A stretch of 64,000 nt of DNA from Acanthochromis polyacanthus. Lineage: Eukaryota; Chordata; Actinopteri; Pomacentridae. Shown piece by piece: positions 44,717 to 56,745 of the stretch. The notes under the pieces were generated by a model. That model saw nothing but the letters and a program-made list of their open reading frames with translations. It had not been told where the DNA came from and did not search any database. Location of the stretch: NCBI RefSeq assembly GCF_021347895.1, contig NC_067130.1:27549817-27613816 (forward strand). The letters run 5' to 3'. A program made the translations under genes and the position numbers. Numbering within the stretch: the first letter of the stretch is position 1; every line of letters begins with the position of its first letter.

Positions 44717-46440
44717 GATAGACTGGTCGATTATCATAGCCAGTATTTTGCATTTTTCTGATTATCGGTGTCTGTATTTTCATTGACTATTATTGATTAA
44801 TTAATTGCTCTACTTCACCTCTGATGAAACCTCGTCTCTGTGTAGTCTCAGAAATATCTCTCAATCAGAAACTGAATAAGAAACACAAACCAGGAAATTA
44901 GCTTCTCTCACAGAGGCTAATGTTATGCTAATGGATAGCAGCTAAGTTAGATTAACCTGAAACAGAGTCTGGAAAACAATAATTGATAACACTTTAAGAT
45001 TTAGATCTTAGTGGACAGTAACAGTGATAGAAGAGTGGAAAAGGAGAGCGTCCCGATTTAATCTCTCCTATGTCTATTTAACATATTCAGCTGTAGTCAC
45101 CCGTTTCAATGAAGAGCCCTAGTTATGAATGACCAATTCTCTATTATCACAAGCATTTAAACATTCAATTTAATGTATATTGGGTCCAAATATCAGTTAT
45201 CAGCTTGTCTGGATTACCGATGATCGGCTATAGACCTACTGTGTTTATACTGATCAGAAGGTCAGAGGTTCAAAGCCCGATGTGGCCACTGTTGGGCCCC
45301 AGAGCAAGGCCCTTAACTCTTCCTCAAGGGGGCGCTGTACTATGGCTGACCCTGCGCTCTGACCCCGATTGAGATATGCGAAAAGTAACATTTCACAGTG
45401 CTGTAATTTGTGACAAATAAAAGCAAATTATTAATATAATTATAGATATATTCAGAATAGACGGACAGACTGATGATTGGGGCTGATATTTTGTATTTTT
45501 GTTATCTGTATTTTTATTGACTGATTATTGATAAATGCTCTACTTCAGGTTTGATGCAGTCTCCTCTCTATGTCTGTCGTCACTCTGTGGTCTCAGAAAT
45601 GTCTCTCAAGCAGCAGAATCTCAACAAGAAACACAAATCGGGAAATTAGCTTCTCTGGCTAAATCTATGCTAACGGCTGGCGGCTAAGATAGAAGGCAGC
45701 CACAGATTAGGCTGAAACAGAGTCTAGGAACAATAATTAATAATGATTTAAGATCTGGACTTTAGTGGGAAATAAAAGTGATATAACAGTAAACAGTAAG
45801 AAAAAAAACCACACATATGAGCAGATCCCAAGTGTGTGTAGTATATGTATATATTAGGGATAGATCGATTCTTGGCCTGATTAGTGAGAATGCTATTTGG
45901 CATTTTTCCAATCATCGGTATCTGTATTTTCATTTACCCATTACTGATAAATGAAATGCTCTACTTCAGGTCTGATGCTGCTTCCTCTCTCTGTGGTCTC
46001 AGAAATGTCTCTGATGCCGAAACTAAATAAGAAACACAAACAAGGATATTAGCGTCTCTCATAGTAGCTAAAGCTATGCTAACAGGTAGCAGCACAAATG
46101 ACCCTAAAATAGAATCTGGAAAACAGTATTTTTAGATATGAACCCTAGTGCGAAATAAAATTGGTAGAACAGTGTAAGATGAATAAAATATTGAAGAACA
46201 GCAGACATAACTGCAACATCAGTCTCGGTTAATCCCACATAAACAGTCCTAATTTGATCTCTCCTATTTCTATTTTACATATTCAGTCATAGTCACCCTT
46301 ATTTAAAAAGAAATCTAGTTATGAATGACAGGTTCCCTGCTGCTAAACATTACATTTAATGTATACTGGTTCCAAATATCGGTTTTCAGCCTTTCTTGAC
46401 CCCAGTTATCGGTCCAACAACCCCTTCATAAGTCGATCCC
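44717..46440. repeat. three degenerate direct copies of a ~350-550-bp unit in adra1a intron 1
   Basis: Copies start near 44717, 45459 and 45856. Each runs TTTTGCATTTTT/TTTGGCATTTTT, ATCGGT.TCTGTATTTTCATT, CTCTACTTCA, GTCTCAGAAATGTCTCT, AAGAAACACAAAC, ATTAGCTTCTCTC, ATGCTAAC.G.TAGCAG. The first and third extend further through a GTATA(T/C)TGG(G/T)TCCAAATATC segment (45173-45193 and 46358-46378). A SINE-like element sits between copies 1 and 2. Confidence 0.8.
45245..45432 (+). mobile_element. tRNA-derived SINE-like fragment
   Basis: GGTCAGAGGTTCAAAGCC contains a good RNA polymerase III B-box (GGTTCAAAGCC). It is followed by CACTGTTGGGCCCCAGAGCA and AGGCCCTTAACTCTTCC, the body typical of fish SINEs. 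It ends with a TGTGACAAATAAAAGC tail of the kind borrowed from LINEs. The 5' A-box part is not clearly present, so the copy appears truncated. Confidence 0.6.
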
Positions 46441-47663
46441 CAGTGTATATATTTATCAGTTATCTTGCTTCACCTATGCTGAATTGTTTCTACCGCCTCG
46501 GGTCAATGTAAATATATTTCCGGCTTGGCTCTTTTCACAGCAGCAGTCCTGAAACACTGGTGGGCTGAGGAGGAGTAGAAGTTGTTAAAGATGAGGTTAA
46601 TCTCTTTTTCGCAGGCACTTGAGCACACTGTGAAATCGTATTACGAGCCAAAACGTATTCCAAACATCGTCGCCGTTTAAGTTATTCTTGCTGAAACAAT
46701 CCCAGACATCCACTCTTCCGCCTTTTTCTCATCTTCAATTCCCCCTCTGGCCACTGAAAAATCCCGACATCGAGTGTTTATTTGGGGGGGAATTTCGTTC
46801 CGCCTGTGCAGCGAGCAGAAGCCTTTGATCCTGCACGAACATGTGACAAGCATGACTCTGCTCTCTCCGAGGCTTTATCGCTGGTCTATTTATTTTTTTG
46901 TCGCTTATCTCAGCCGGTGACATCCTCCATCTCAGACACGTACACCGAGAGCAGGAATATCAGCTGCTGGGAAATAAAGTGACCTCCTCAAGGTTCAATT
47001 CTGGGCCTGTCATCCGAAGCATGAGTGAAAGAGCAGATATCAGACCTTCAAGGAGGCCCGGTTTAATGTCTTCCTTTAAAAAAAATAATCTCTGCTGTCA
47101 TTTATCTCTGTAGGCTTGGCTGGATTTCTCATAATGATACAAATGCCTTTTATTTTTTCCTCCGAGCATCACTTTTTTTCACTTGTGGCATCCTTCTGTT
47201 CTGTTGATTTTATTGCACCTATAAGACATTTTTGCCAGGTTCAGCAAAGGTTAAACAGAAATCAGTGGTAGTCATTTGATTTCTTACTTGCAAAAAAAGA
47301 AAGAATAAAGACAAGAAGGCTGCAGAGTTTTGGATAAAAAGGAAAGTGTATTGCCTCTGTTTTTCCTCAATGCAGCTGTAATGACGGAAGAAGAATTTGC
47401 ACATAAAAAGAAGCATGTTGCCAGAAAAGAGGCCATTAAGTCATATTTTTACCCTTTTAATCATAATGGGGTGATGTGTAATTGCCTTTTTTTGAGCAAT
47501 TTACATTTAATATGCTCTGTCTCATGTGCTCTGTTTTGATTTGTTCCTTCGCTGCCAAAGAAAGAGCAGCACTTAAGGAGTAATGAGCCTGTTTTGGGAG
47601 TTTATAAAAGCCCACATTCGCTAATGTGTTAAATATACTTTATCTCTTTTCTTCTTTTAACAG
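46441..47663. other. 3' part of adra1a intron 1
   Basis: No additional exon could be supported. The stretch ends in a strong polypyrimidine tract and AG acceptor at 47662-47663. Confidence 0.4.
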
Positions 47664-48024
47664 GTTTCCTGCAGTAAAGCGCGGCTAAACATGACATCCC
47701 TCATCCGTCAATGTCTGCAGCTTAAAAACTGAATATTCATCACTTTTATTAAGCTTTCCTGGACTAAATATGGTAAACTGTGGCAGCGTTGCTCTTTCAA
47801 AATATGACATCCTGCCAAGGAACCCCGACCACGTGATCAATGGAGTGTTGGCACGAGGCACTGCATCTACAAATTAGCTAGAGGAGCCGTACATGCAGCA
47901 GGAGAAGCTTTTGTCCTCTGCACTGGGAGGAGCAGAACAAGGCAGAAGGTGGACGCTAATTGAGGAACAGATGTGGCGTCAGTCTGTGAGACACTTGACA
48001 GCTTAATGCGCCCAACAGACTACA
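47664..48024 (+). promoter_or_regulatory. adra1a: adra1a 5' leader with five upstream AUGs
   Basis: Directly after the acceptor at 47661-47663, 361 bases precede the receptor ATG. They contain these upstream frames: 47691-47732 (13 codons); 47770-47877 (35 codons, ATG in good context with A at -3 and G at +4); 47840-47881 (13 codons, overlapping the previous one); 47893-48006 (37 codons); and 48006-48065 (19 codons, out of frame and overlapping the receptor start). The fourth frame's stop and the fifth AUG overlap as TAATG. The layout predicts leaky scanning or reinitiation and low receptor translation. This is inferred from sequence only. Confidence 0.75.
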
Positions 48025-48940
48025 ATGGTTCCAGTCAAGAACGTGAGTGGCTTCTCTGCAGATGACCGATGCCCCAACTGCAGCTCTGCCGTCTACCCCG
48101 AGGTGGACGTAGCCAAAGCGGTGGTTCTGGGGGTCGTGCTGCTGGTGTTTGTGGTGTTCGGGGTCCTCGGCAACATCCTGGTCATCCTGTCAGTGTTGTT
48201 CCACCACCAGTGGCGCTCGGTGACGCACTACTTCATCGCCAACCTGGCGGCCGCCGACCTGCTACTCAGCTCCGCCGTCCTGCCCTTCTCTGTTGCCTCC
48301 GAGGCTCTGGGCAGGTGGGTCTTTGGCCGGTTCTTCTGCAGCGTCTGGGCCGCCCTGGATGTCCTCTGCTGCACCGCCTCCATCCTCAGCCTCTGTGTGA
48401 TCTCCATCGACCGCTACCTGGCCGTTAGTTACCCCCTACACTACCCGGCCATTGCTACCGGCCGGCGAGGCCTGACGGCAGTGGCGGTTCTCTGGGGGGT
48501 CTCGGCGGCGATATCGGTCGGGCCTCTGTTTGGCTGGAGGGAACCCGACCCAGAGGACGAGACGGTGTGTAGAATCACAGAAGAACCCGGATACGCCTTG
48601 TTCTCAGCTTTAGGGTCTTTTTATATACCGCTGGCCATCATCCTGGCCATGTACTGCCGCGTTTACACGGTGGCCAAAAGAGAAACCAAAACCCTGAGAG
48701 AGGGAAGAAATGGAGACAGAGTGGAGGTGGAGGGCGTGATGCTGAGGATCCACAGAGGAAATTCAGCTCAGACGAGGAAACCAGAAGAAGACGAAGGAAC
48801 GTCAGAGCGAAAACGTTCCTCCTTCATCCCACCGAGGCTGCTGAAGTTCTCCAGAGAAGAGAAGGCAGCCAAAACTCTGGGCATCGTTGTGGGGTGTTTC
48901 ATTCTTTGCTGGCTGCCGTTTTTTGTGGTTTTACCCATCG
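48025..48940 (+). CDS. adra1a: alpha-1A adrenergic receptor, exon with TM1-TM6
   Basis: Gq-coupled plasma-membrane receptor for noradrenaline and adrenaline. This exon encodes residues 1-305 plus one base. The start ATG has a strong context (ACAATGG), with N-glycosylation sites at Asn6 and Asn18. Landmarks: GVLGN (Asn50, 1.50); Asp78 (2.50); amine-binding Asp112 (3.32) in [16 protein letters not shown] 129-131; Trp157 (4.50); disulphide cysteines 105 and 182; catechol-binding Ser194 and Ser198 in TM5; CWLPFF (Trp296, Pro298) in TM6. ECL2 ([20 protein letters not shown]) and GPLFGW favour alpha-1A over 1B or 1D. The third loop has a basic [16 protein letters not shown] end. The donor CATCG|GTAGGT at 48940 splits a glycine codon (phase 1), at the TM6/TM7 position characteristic of alpha-1 receptor genes. 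Without splicing, the frame would stop at 48954 after five more residues. Confidence 0.97.
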
Positions 48941-49189
48941 GTAGGTACATCTGAACCTCTGCTGCACTGACAGTTTGCTCCTTCCTGTGTATCGTTTTAG
49001 ACTCAAGCCACAAAGTGAAGTTTTTCTGAAAGATAAATCAATAATAATCTTAATTCTAAAAAAAACAGGAGTTGTTTTGATAACACTTAATGATATTTCA
49101 AGTGTATTTGAAGGTCCTAAATTACTTTTCTGTCAATCTAGATTAAAAATGTCGTCATTATCGTAAAACACAATTTTTTTAAACTAAAC

Positions 49190-50760
49190 TACAAAGAAAT
49201 AAAGTTGGTGACCAATTTGGTGTATCAACCTAATTCCAAAGTTATATTTATTATTTGATACATATCAAGATTAACTGTTACTTTTTACACTATTTCATGT
49301 TTTCATGTGCAATAATTACAAGAAAAAATGGTATTTTGTCTAAAAACATAAAATATTGTAAGCAAAAATTAATTAAAACCAATGTTTGAGTAAAGTGGGC
49401 TTTAATATTTCAATTCCATTGATGATTCCTGTGAAGAAGGTAATAAATCTCTAACATCTTTTTAAACACTTTATGATCAGTTGTTTAACCCTCGTGTCAT
49501 CCTGCAAGTCAAAATTGACCCGTTTAAAGTATGAAAATGTGGAGAAAAATATATATTTTCAAAGCGAAATTTTTCATGTCCACATTTTCAACATTTTTGG
49601 GAACATATTTTAACATTTTTTGGTGGAAAAAAGAAATATTAAAAATGTTTCTTAAGAACATGCACAAAAAATCAACCAAAATCCAGTGAATTCTGCTGGA
49701 TTTTGGTTGATTTTTTTTGTGAATGTTCTTAAAGAAAATATTCCAAGTTTTATTGATATATGTGGAATCACTTTAGATATTTTTGGGATTTTTTTTGGAA
49801 GATTTTTACTCATTTTTTGATTATATTTACAAGAATTTTTTGCCAAATTTGGTGGACTTTTTTCAATAAAATTTTTAAGGAAAATTTTAAAGAATTATTG
49901 GAATTTTCTTCCTGAAGGTTTTGCAATTTTTTTGCTGAATTTTTGGATTTTTTTCAGACAAGGAAACAATATTTTTTGGTGCCCGTAAATGAGGACAACA
50001 GGAGGGATAATAATCGGTTGGAAATTGAAGCTAAACTGTGAGAAAAAAAAGAAGTTGGAGGCCAGTTTGGTGTATCAATGAAAACAAATTACATTACAAA
50101 ATTACAAATGTGATTTGATACATCTATTCATATTAAATTTTACTTTCCATTATTTGATGTTTTCAGAGACTCATTAATTAAACTGCAAAATGAACAAGGT
50201 TATATTTTACCAACATTTGTTTTTTAAACACTTGATCTGTTGTATAATCATAATTTCAAAAATTACCATTAAACTGGGAATTAAAGTGGATGGGCAGTGT
50301 AATATATCAAGAAAATTACAAAATTATTATTTGATACATATCAATATTAGTTGCCACTTTCCATTGTTTTATGTTTTTACGTGCATTAAAGCCAAGAAAA
50401 AATGTAGTATTTTGTATAAAAATACAAAATAATACAACTTGAAACCAGTGATTTAAAAGCACCATTTTAATTACACTGATTATACACACTACTTTATGAT
50501 TGTTGGTTTGTGGTCAATTTGGTGTTTAAATAAAATTACAAAATTATTATTTGATACATCTATTAATATTAACTGGTATTTCTTACATTATTTGATGTTT
50601 ACATCTGCAATACATTTTTATTAGGTCTAAAAACATAAAACAATACGATTTTAAAGCAGTGATCTGTGTAAAATGTACACAAAATTTTAGATTTACTGAT
50701 TATACTGCAAAGTGAACAAGTTCTTCTGTCAGTAACATCTTTTTTAAACACTTCAGGAAG
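49190..50760. repeat. degenerate ~250-bp tandem repeat, four units, interrupted
   Basis: Units near 49190-49484, 50030-50165, 50240-50500 and 50505-50760 share ATTTGGTGTATCAA/TTTAAA, ATTATTTGATACAT.T, TTATTTGATGTTT(T/A)CA and GTCTAAAAACATAAAA. The array is split after the first unit by the MITE at 49485-50010. Confidence 0.7.
49485..50010. mobile_element. MITE with TTAACCCTC ends and internal hairpin
   Basis: TTAACCCTCGTGTCATCCTG at the left is mirrored imperfectly by GAGGACAACAGGAGGGATAA at the right. A GTCAAAATTGACCCG motif lies inside. An 80-bp hairpin at 49652-49733 pairs AATCAACCAAAATCCAG with CTGGATTTTGGTTGATT. The rest is T-rich imperfect phrases. No coding capacity; it resembles the family at 10726-11118. 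Confidence 0.55.
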
Positions 50761-51599
50761 TGATTAAAAATGTTTTTTTGGCTCTAATGTTTCTGACACA
50801 AAGTAAATCTGATGATGAAACATAACTTTCAGAGCTTTTAATGATTCATCGACTTAAAATTTTAAGAAAGTAATATATTCTCTGAATGTAAAAGAGGATA
50901 TAAATTATTCAGAAATTATTTGATGTCTTAATCTGCCAAGTTTCCTTATGCAGGCTGACTCTGTAAAACACACAAAATGTTAATTAAACTTTTAGCAGAG
51001 TCAGAGTTGAATAGAAATGAATTAATTAGGGGTTTTTGCTGCTGCTATGGTAGATATGAGCTCCAGTTAACAATATCAGGAAGCTCAGGAAAAAGGCAAA
51101 TGCCCACTAAGCCAGATATTCTGAGCTTTATCTGTAATAAATTATACCTACATTTTGTCCGACACTGTCACAGATGGTGATAACAGAGATGTTATCAGAG
51201 ATGTAAGAGAGGACAGAAACCAACCGCTGCCAGGCCTAATCTGAAATCTTAATTGCTTCTGAAATAACTCTTGTGACTTGAGTGAGATAAGTGAGTGGAC
51301 CAGTGTGGATTTAAGAGTAATATTCAGTCAGCAGTTACCTCCAACAGTGTGAATTTACTGCTGAAACATCCGTCTGGTCGCACAGACTGGAAGGATTTAT
51401 AATAAGAGATGGAGGAGATGTGGCTGAAACACATTATCCGGGTAAATAGTTTTCTGTGTGTGTTATCTTTTAGTGTTTACATTCATAACTGGAAATATTA
51501 AAGGCCCTGAGACTAGTTGAAATGTACACAAAAGGCCTGTAATACCAAAGACTGTTCAAATATAGGGATTAACTTTACACAATAAGTATATCTGAGTTA

Positions 51600-52090
51600 T
51601 TAGAATGGGACAAAACAATAATAACATGCTTTTCCAGGAGCAGTCAGTTGTAAACACTGAAAAATAATGTTTGGACTCAACGGTTTGTGTCACTTTTTTG
51701 AATTTCTTGTATTTTTTTTAGCCATGGCAACTTTTAAAGATGAAATTAAGTTCAACCAACAAACATTTTTGAATTGAGATAATTGTTTTTTTCCTCTACA
51801 GTAAAAATTATTGATAAAACAATAATAACCAGCTTTTCCCAGGGCATTTAGTTGTACTCTCTAAAATCGATAATGCTTGTGTTCAAAAAATTGCAGTTTT
51901 CCTTGCCTTTTTTGAGGCAACTTCTAGAGATGAAATTGAGTTCAACCAACAAACAATTTTGATGTAAGGGAATAAAATCCTATAAAATGTAAATTCATGA
52001 CAAAACATTAATAGCCTGTTTCTTCTAGGAGTTTTAGTTGTACATTCGAAAAACATAATGTTTGGGCTCAAAAAAATGTTTCCATTAAAT
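51600..52090. repeat. degenerate ~195-bp tandem repeat, three units
   Basis: Units begin near 51608, 51813 and 51998. They share GACAAAACAATAATA, GCTTTTCC.GG, TTAGTTGTA, ATAATG.TTG.G.TCAA, then GAAATTGAGTTCAACCAACA followed by AACA.TTTTGA. The third unit is incomplete. Confidence 0.75.
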
Positions 52091-52886
52091 TAAATTTAAA
52101 TTAATTTAAACATTATTATGCAAACACAACTCATCAATCAATGTTTGCAACTTAAAAGGTTTGTCTAAATAAATAGTTTTTTTCTTTTCTTGCAACCATG
52201 CATGTAATTCAGTGCCTGGACTAGGTTCCTTTAACTACTTTTTTTTTTTACAGTCTTCTGTTGACAACTAAGCTTGGTAGCAGTTATGATTTATAAAGGT
52301 TGACTGATTACAATGTTTGTGATCATTTTTTAATGCTGTCAAAGTGTATTTATAACTGATGAATGGTAAATAATTCAATAATGATGGTAGAACTACATTT
52401 AGCTGGTGTTGCATCTTACTGTTATGGGTCAACTGAGCAGGTCAGAGCCCATGTTAGTGTTAATGGAAACGTGTGCTTTCCCATCAAGCATCTGTTGGGA
52501 AATAACATCTTTTAATGAATAATTAATGGATACCTTTCAGCTGTGACACTTTCCTGCTTTGCGCTTGTTATATGTCACTGTAAAGTTTATATTGGGGAGT
52601 GTCTACGTTATTGCCGTTATTGGTCAAACAAAACAAGCAATTTAGAGACGCTCCCTGGGGGTCTGTAGGTCTGTGATGGGTCTGTTTTACTGTTTCCTCA
52701 CATTTTCTACTATAATCTTTATGTGCTGCAATGTCAGCACTGGGGGACAAAAACATTCAGTTTAGCTCAGTCAGATCTCATAGAGGCAGTTTGGCTGCAG
52801 TCAGACAAATAAAATGATAAAAACAATGACAATAACACAACACAGTGGATTTCATGAGTAAGAATAAAGATAAATAAACATACTAA
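52091..52886. other. intron 2, nothing recognised
   Basis: No exon or repeat boundary is supported. Confidence 0.3.
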
Positions 52887-54078
52887 TATACACCAATCAG
52901 GCCTACCATTATGAACACCTGCCTAATATTGTGTTGGTCCCACTTTTGCTGCCTAAACAGCCCTGACCCGTCAAGGCCTGGACTCCACTAAACCCCTGAA
53001 GGTGTGCTGTGGTATCTGGCACCAAGATATTAGCCAGAGATCCTTTAAGTCCTGGAAGTAGCGAGGTGGGGCCTCCATGGATCAGACTTGGTTGCCCAGC
53101 ACATCCCACAGATGCTGGAGTGGATTGAGATCTGGGGAATTTGGAGGCCAAGTAAACACCTCAAACTGGTTGTTGTGCTCCTCAAACCATTTCTGAACCA
53201 TTTTTGCTTTCTAGCATGGCGCATTATCCTGCTGAAAGAGACCATCAGGGAATACTGTTCCCATGAAAGGTCTGGGACAATGCTTAGGTAGGTGGTACAT
53301 GTCAAAGTAACCTCCACATAGATGGCAGGACCCAAGGCTTCCCAGCAGAACGTTGCCCAAAGCATCACACTGCCTCTACCAGCTTGCCTTCACCAGCTTG
53401 CCTTCTTCCCATTGTGCATCGTGGCGCCTTTTGTTGTCAGGTAAGAGACGCACCACCGATCCACGTGATGTAAAAGAAAACATAATCCATGAGACCAGAC
53501 CACTTTCTTCCATTGCTCTGTGGTCCAGTTCTGATGCTCACAAGACCATTGTTGGTGCTTTCAGCAGTGCACAGCGGTCAGCATGGACACCCTGACTGGT
53601 CTGCAGCTATGCAGGAACAAACTGATGCTCTGTGTATTTTGACACATTTCTATCAGAACCAGCATCAACTTTTTCAGCACTGTGAGCAACAGGAGCTCAT
53701 ACATTGGATCAGATCACATGGACCAGCCTTCCTCCCCACATGCATCAATGAGCCTTGGTCGTCCATGACCCTGTGGCCGGTTCACCACTGTTCCTTCTTT
53801 GGACCACGTTTGATAGATACTGATGACTTCAGACCGGGAACACCCCATAAGTTTTGGAGATGACCCAGGTTTCTGGCCATCACAGTCTGATCCTTGTCAA
53901 ACTGGCTCATATCCTTACACTTGCCCATTTTTCCTGCTTCTGACACAACTTTGAGGGGCAAAATGTTCACTTGCTGCTTAACATATGCAACCCACTAACA
54001 GGTGCCATGATGAAGAGATAATCAGTGTGATTCAGTTTACCTATCAGTGGTCATAATGTTACACCTGATCAGTGTATA
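52887..54078 (-). pseudogene. full-length but dead Tc1/mariner (DD36-type) transposon
   Basis: Inverted ends of about 30 bp (TACACCAATCAGGCCTACCA left; TACACTGATCAGGTGTAACA read inward from the right) are flanked by TA. On the minus strand a transposase is readable in fragments. About 53813-53700 gives YQTWSKEGTVVNRPQGHGRP (second helix-turn-helix region); 53270-53100 gives FQQDNAPC, a stop, then KAKMVQKWFEEHNNQFEVFT and WPPNSPDLNPLQHLWD. The second catalytic Asp is present; the position expected to be Glu reads Gln. I count 36 residues between them, unlike the usual 34 of Tc1. Multiple stops and frameshifts make it inactive. Insertion is antisense to adra1a. Confidence 0.85.
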
Positions 54079-56736
54079 GAGTAAATACATTTACATTATA
54101 TAACATCTGTAGATAATGGAAAAAGAAAGACGTCATCATGAAGCGACTATGCAACAAAAGGACATTTTTCACTACAAGAACTTTTGGGACGGTTTGAACT
54201 ATTGAGCATGTTCCGATTGCAAGAACCACCTTTGTAGAACCTGTTTCATTTAACAAACCTTCATTGTTCTATTTCCTATGTGCTAATAGAACTCCACTTA
54301 CATCCAGGGACTAATATTTGTTGTCATTTTTGTGCGCTTGAAGCGTTCACACCACAACGGAAACAGAAAGTCTCAAACAGTCAATAACGGTTCTGTTCCT
54401 TTAAACATCCTGTCATATTTCTATATAGACAACAATCTATGCAAAATCAGTATCTTTTTCTACTTATGGACAAATCTGTACAACAAGCAGAAAAAAATCT
54501 TTGCAATATTAATACTTCACTACCAGTATTTCCACTCATGACAGAATCTGTCCAATACCACCGATATGTGCGATATTGGTATTTACACGTCTAGAGGAAT
54601 TTGGACAACTGAACTAGAACTTTATTATTTTATTATTTTTATACTCTTATTTCTTGCATTGTTTTTGCACTATCCTCTTTGCTGCTGTAATTGTGCAAAT
54701 TTTCCCACTGTGGGATCAATAAAGACTTGTCATATTGTATCGTAATAGGCAGTTTAGCATGTTAGCATGCCAACATTTGCTAATTAGCATTAAACATCAA
54801 GTACATCTGAAGCTGACTGGTTTATTATAGGTTTTACAGGTATTTTAACATACAATGTAAATGTTAGACAAATCAAAAGTTACAGGATCTCCTAAGAACG
54901 CCCAGAATTTTGTTGCAAATGTCATGGCAACCCATTCAACGGGTGTCTAGATATTTAACTCCGTGAATGGCAGCAAGTTCTGCTGGCATCCATGCATGTC
55001 TGTGCAAAAGTTTGCACCAGTTTATCCGCTACATGTTTTGATTGTTCACTGCAAAGCAAAAGTAACAAACTAAAATCAGCTAGCTGACACACAAGTGGAC
55101 TGACGGACCAACATCCACAGAGTCATGCTGGCGCTGCTGAAAACATGAAGTGAGCCTTTAATATGCAGATCAGACAGAAGCCCTCCTGCTGAGGCCCGAA
55201 TCATAATGTTGCTTGATGATGTGGAGCCTTTTTGCTCCATGAACACAACACCAGTCAGGGCCTTTCTCCTTCCCCGCTGAGCCTCGACTCTACCGTTTGT
55301 GTGTCTCTGAGAAGACACATCAAGAAATTCAATTATGAGCAACCAAATACAACAAATAAAACACAGCATTGTGGCAGAATGGGCTTCCACTGTGACATGA
55401 AATGGAATGAACCGAACTATTGCTACCTCCTATGAAAGCTATTATAGATAACAAGCATGAGCCTTAATGGGCTGCAGGGCTGGGAGGCATCCTCAGTCAA
55501 CCTGTACCCTCCCCCCGAGGCAGCCAGTCATGGGAGGATAGTTATGCATTTCAATTGAGACAGACCTTCACAGCTCACAGCGCAGCACTCATTCCAGCTC
55601 TCAGGCAATGATAGTCTGGGAATCTCTGACTGAGGGTTTTGAAAAGCAATGATTTTTTTCTCCATGCATTCTCCAGAGCTCTTCAGATGAAACGCCTGTT
55701 TCGTGCTGAAGCAATTGCTGGTCGCTGGAGCAGCAGCATTGTTGCGCTGGCATCAGGTCTGTTTGTTGGAACAGCCCATGCAGAATGCTCACTGAGCAGA
55801 GAAAATGAGGTGACTGCACCTCATTTTAGCAGCATGTAGTGCAAAAAGCTGCTGAGAAGCAATTGTGCTCAAGAAAATCAGACCCGTGTCCAGATTTCAG
55901 CAGCTTTAATTTTCTAAAACCACTCCACAAATGACACCACCAGGTAGCCATTTATCAGGCACTCACTGCTGTCATTTTTTATGGATCATTGTGGTTTTAT
56001 AAGACTGATTTGGTCATCAATTTATTTTTTGTCAGATGATCTCTGGATTCCGTGCTTCAAGACAAACCATATACCTGAATTGAAGTGTTTTTCAAAGGAA
56101 ATTTCTCAATCAATCATGCCCAGATTTGGTGCATAATAGATCTGGATAGCCTCAGAAAAGTTACTTTTTTCTCTCTGTATCAGAAAATTGTCCTACCTGG
56201 TTTCCAAGTTCTTGTTAAATGTGAAATATTGTATGTAAACTGGTGCTGGTCTTGTATGTGTTACAATAGTAAGAACATTTAGAAGATGCAAACATAAAAT
56301 TCTCGCAGTCATGCAAACTTTTGTGGTATTTCACCAATGCTTGGTGACATAAAGTTGATCAAAAATAGTCCTTCATCCATTAACTAATAATGTAGATGCA
56401 ACTAAGTGGATGCGATTATTAAACACCTTACACTATGTGTATTATTGGTACCCTTTTTGCCTTTCTTGGAAACAACCAAAAAATCTGTACATTTCATGTG
56501 TATTCAATGAATTGTATGTATCCCTCAGCTTTAACTTGAATTTCGAATGCATTTTCTTCCCAAAATACAATTGAAAGGCTAATTTTACAAATATTTTCCA
56601 CCCTAATTTGTTGCCATGTTGGCTTGGAGTCTTCTTCTGTGCTTTGCTGCACGTCTTAGTGCATTATCCCCATTAGACTGTATTAAAAAATGGACATAGC
56701 CTTCAGGTCTGGTAAGGTTCAATCAACATGGAAGTG
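54079..56736. other. intron 2, nothing recognised
   Basis: No exon or clear repeat boundary. Open frames near 55076-55390 and 55601-55839 have no recognisable domain. Confidence 0.3.
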
Positions 56737-56745
56737 GCTTAAACC

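Noticed and set aside
48069..48428. 119-codon frame overlapping the receptor exon
   Set aside because: It is a +2 shadow of the GC-rich adra1a reading frame, with no independent homology.
53489..53863. 124-codon plus-strand frame as a gene
   Set aside because: It is the antisense of the decayed Tc1/mariner transposase region.
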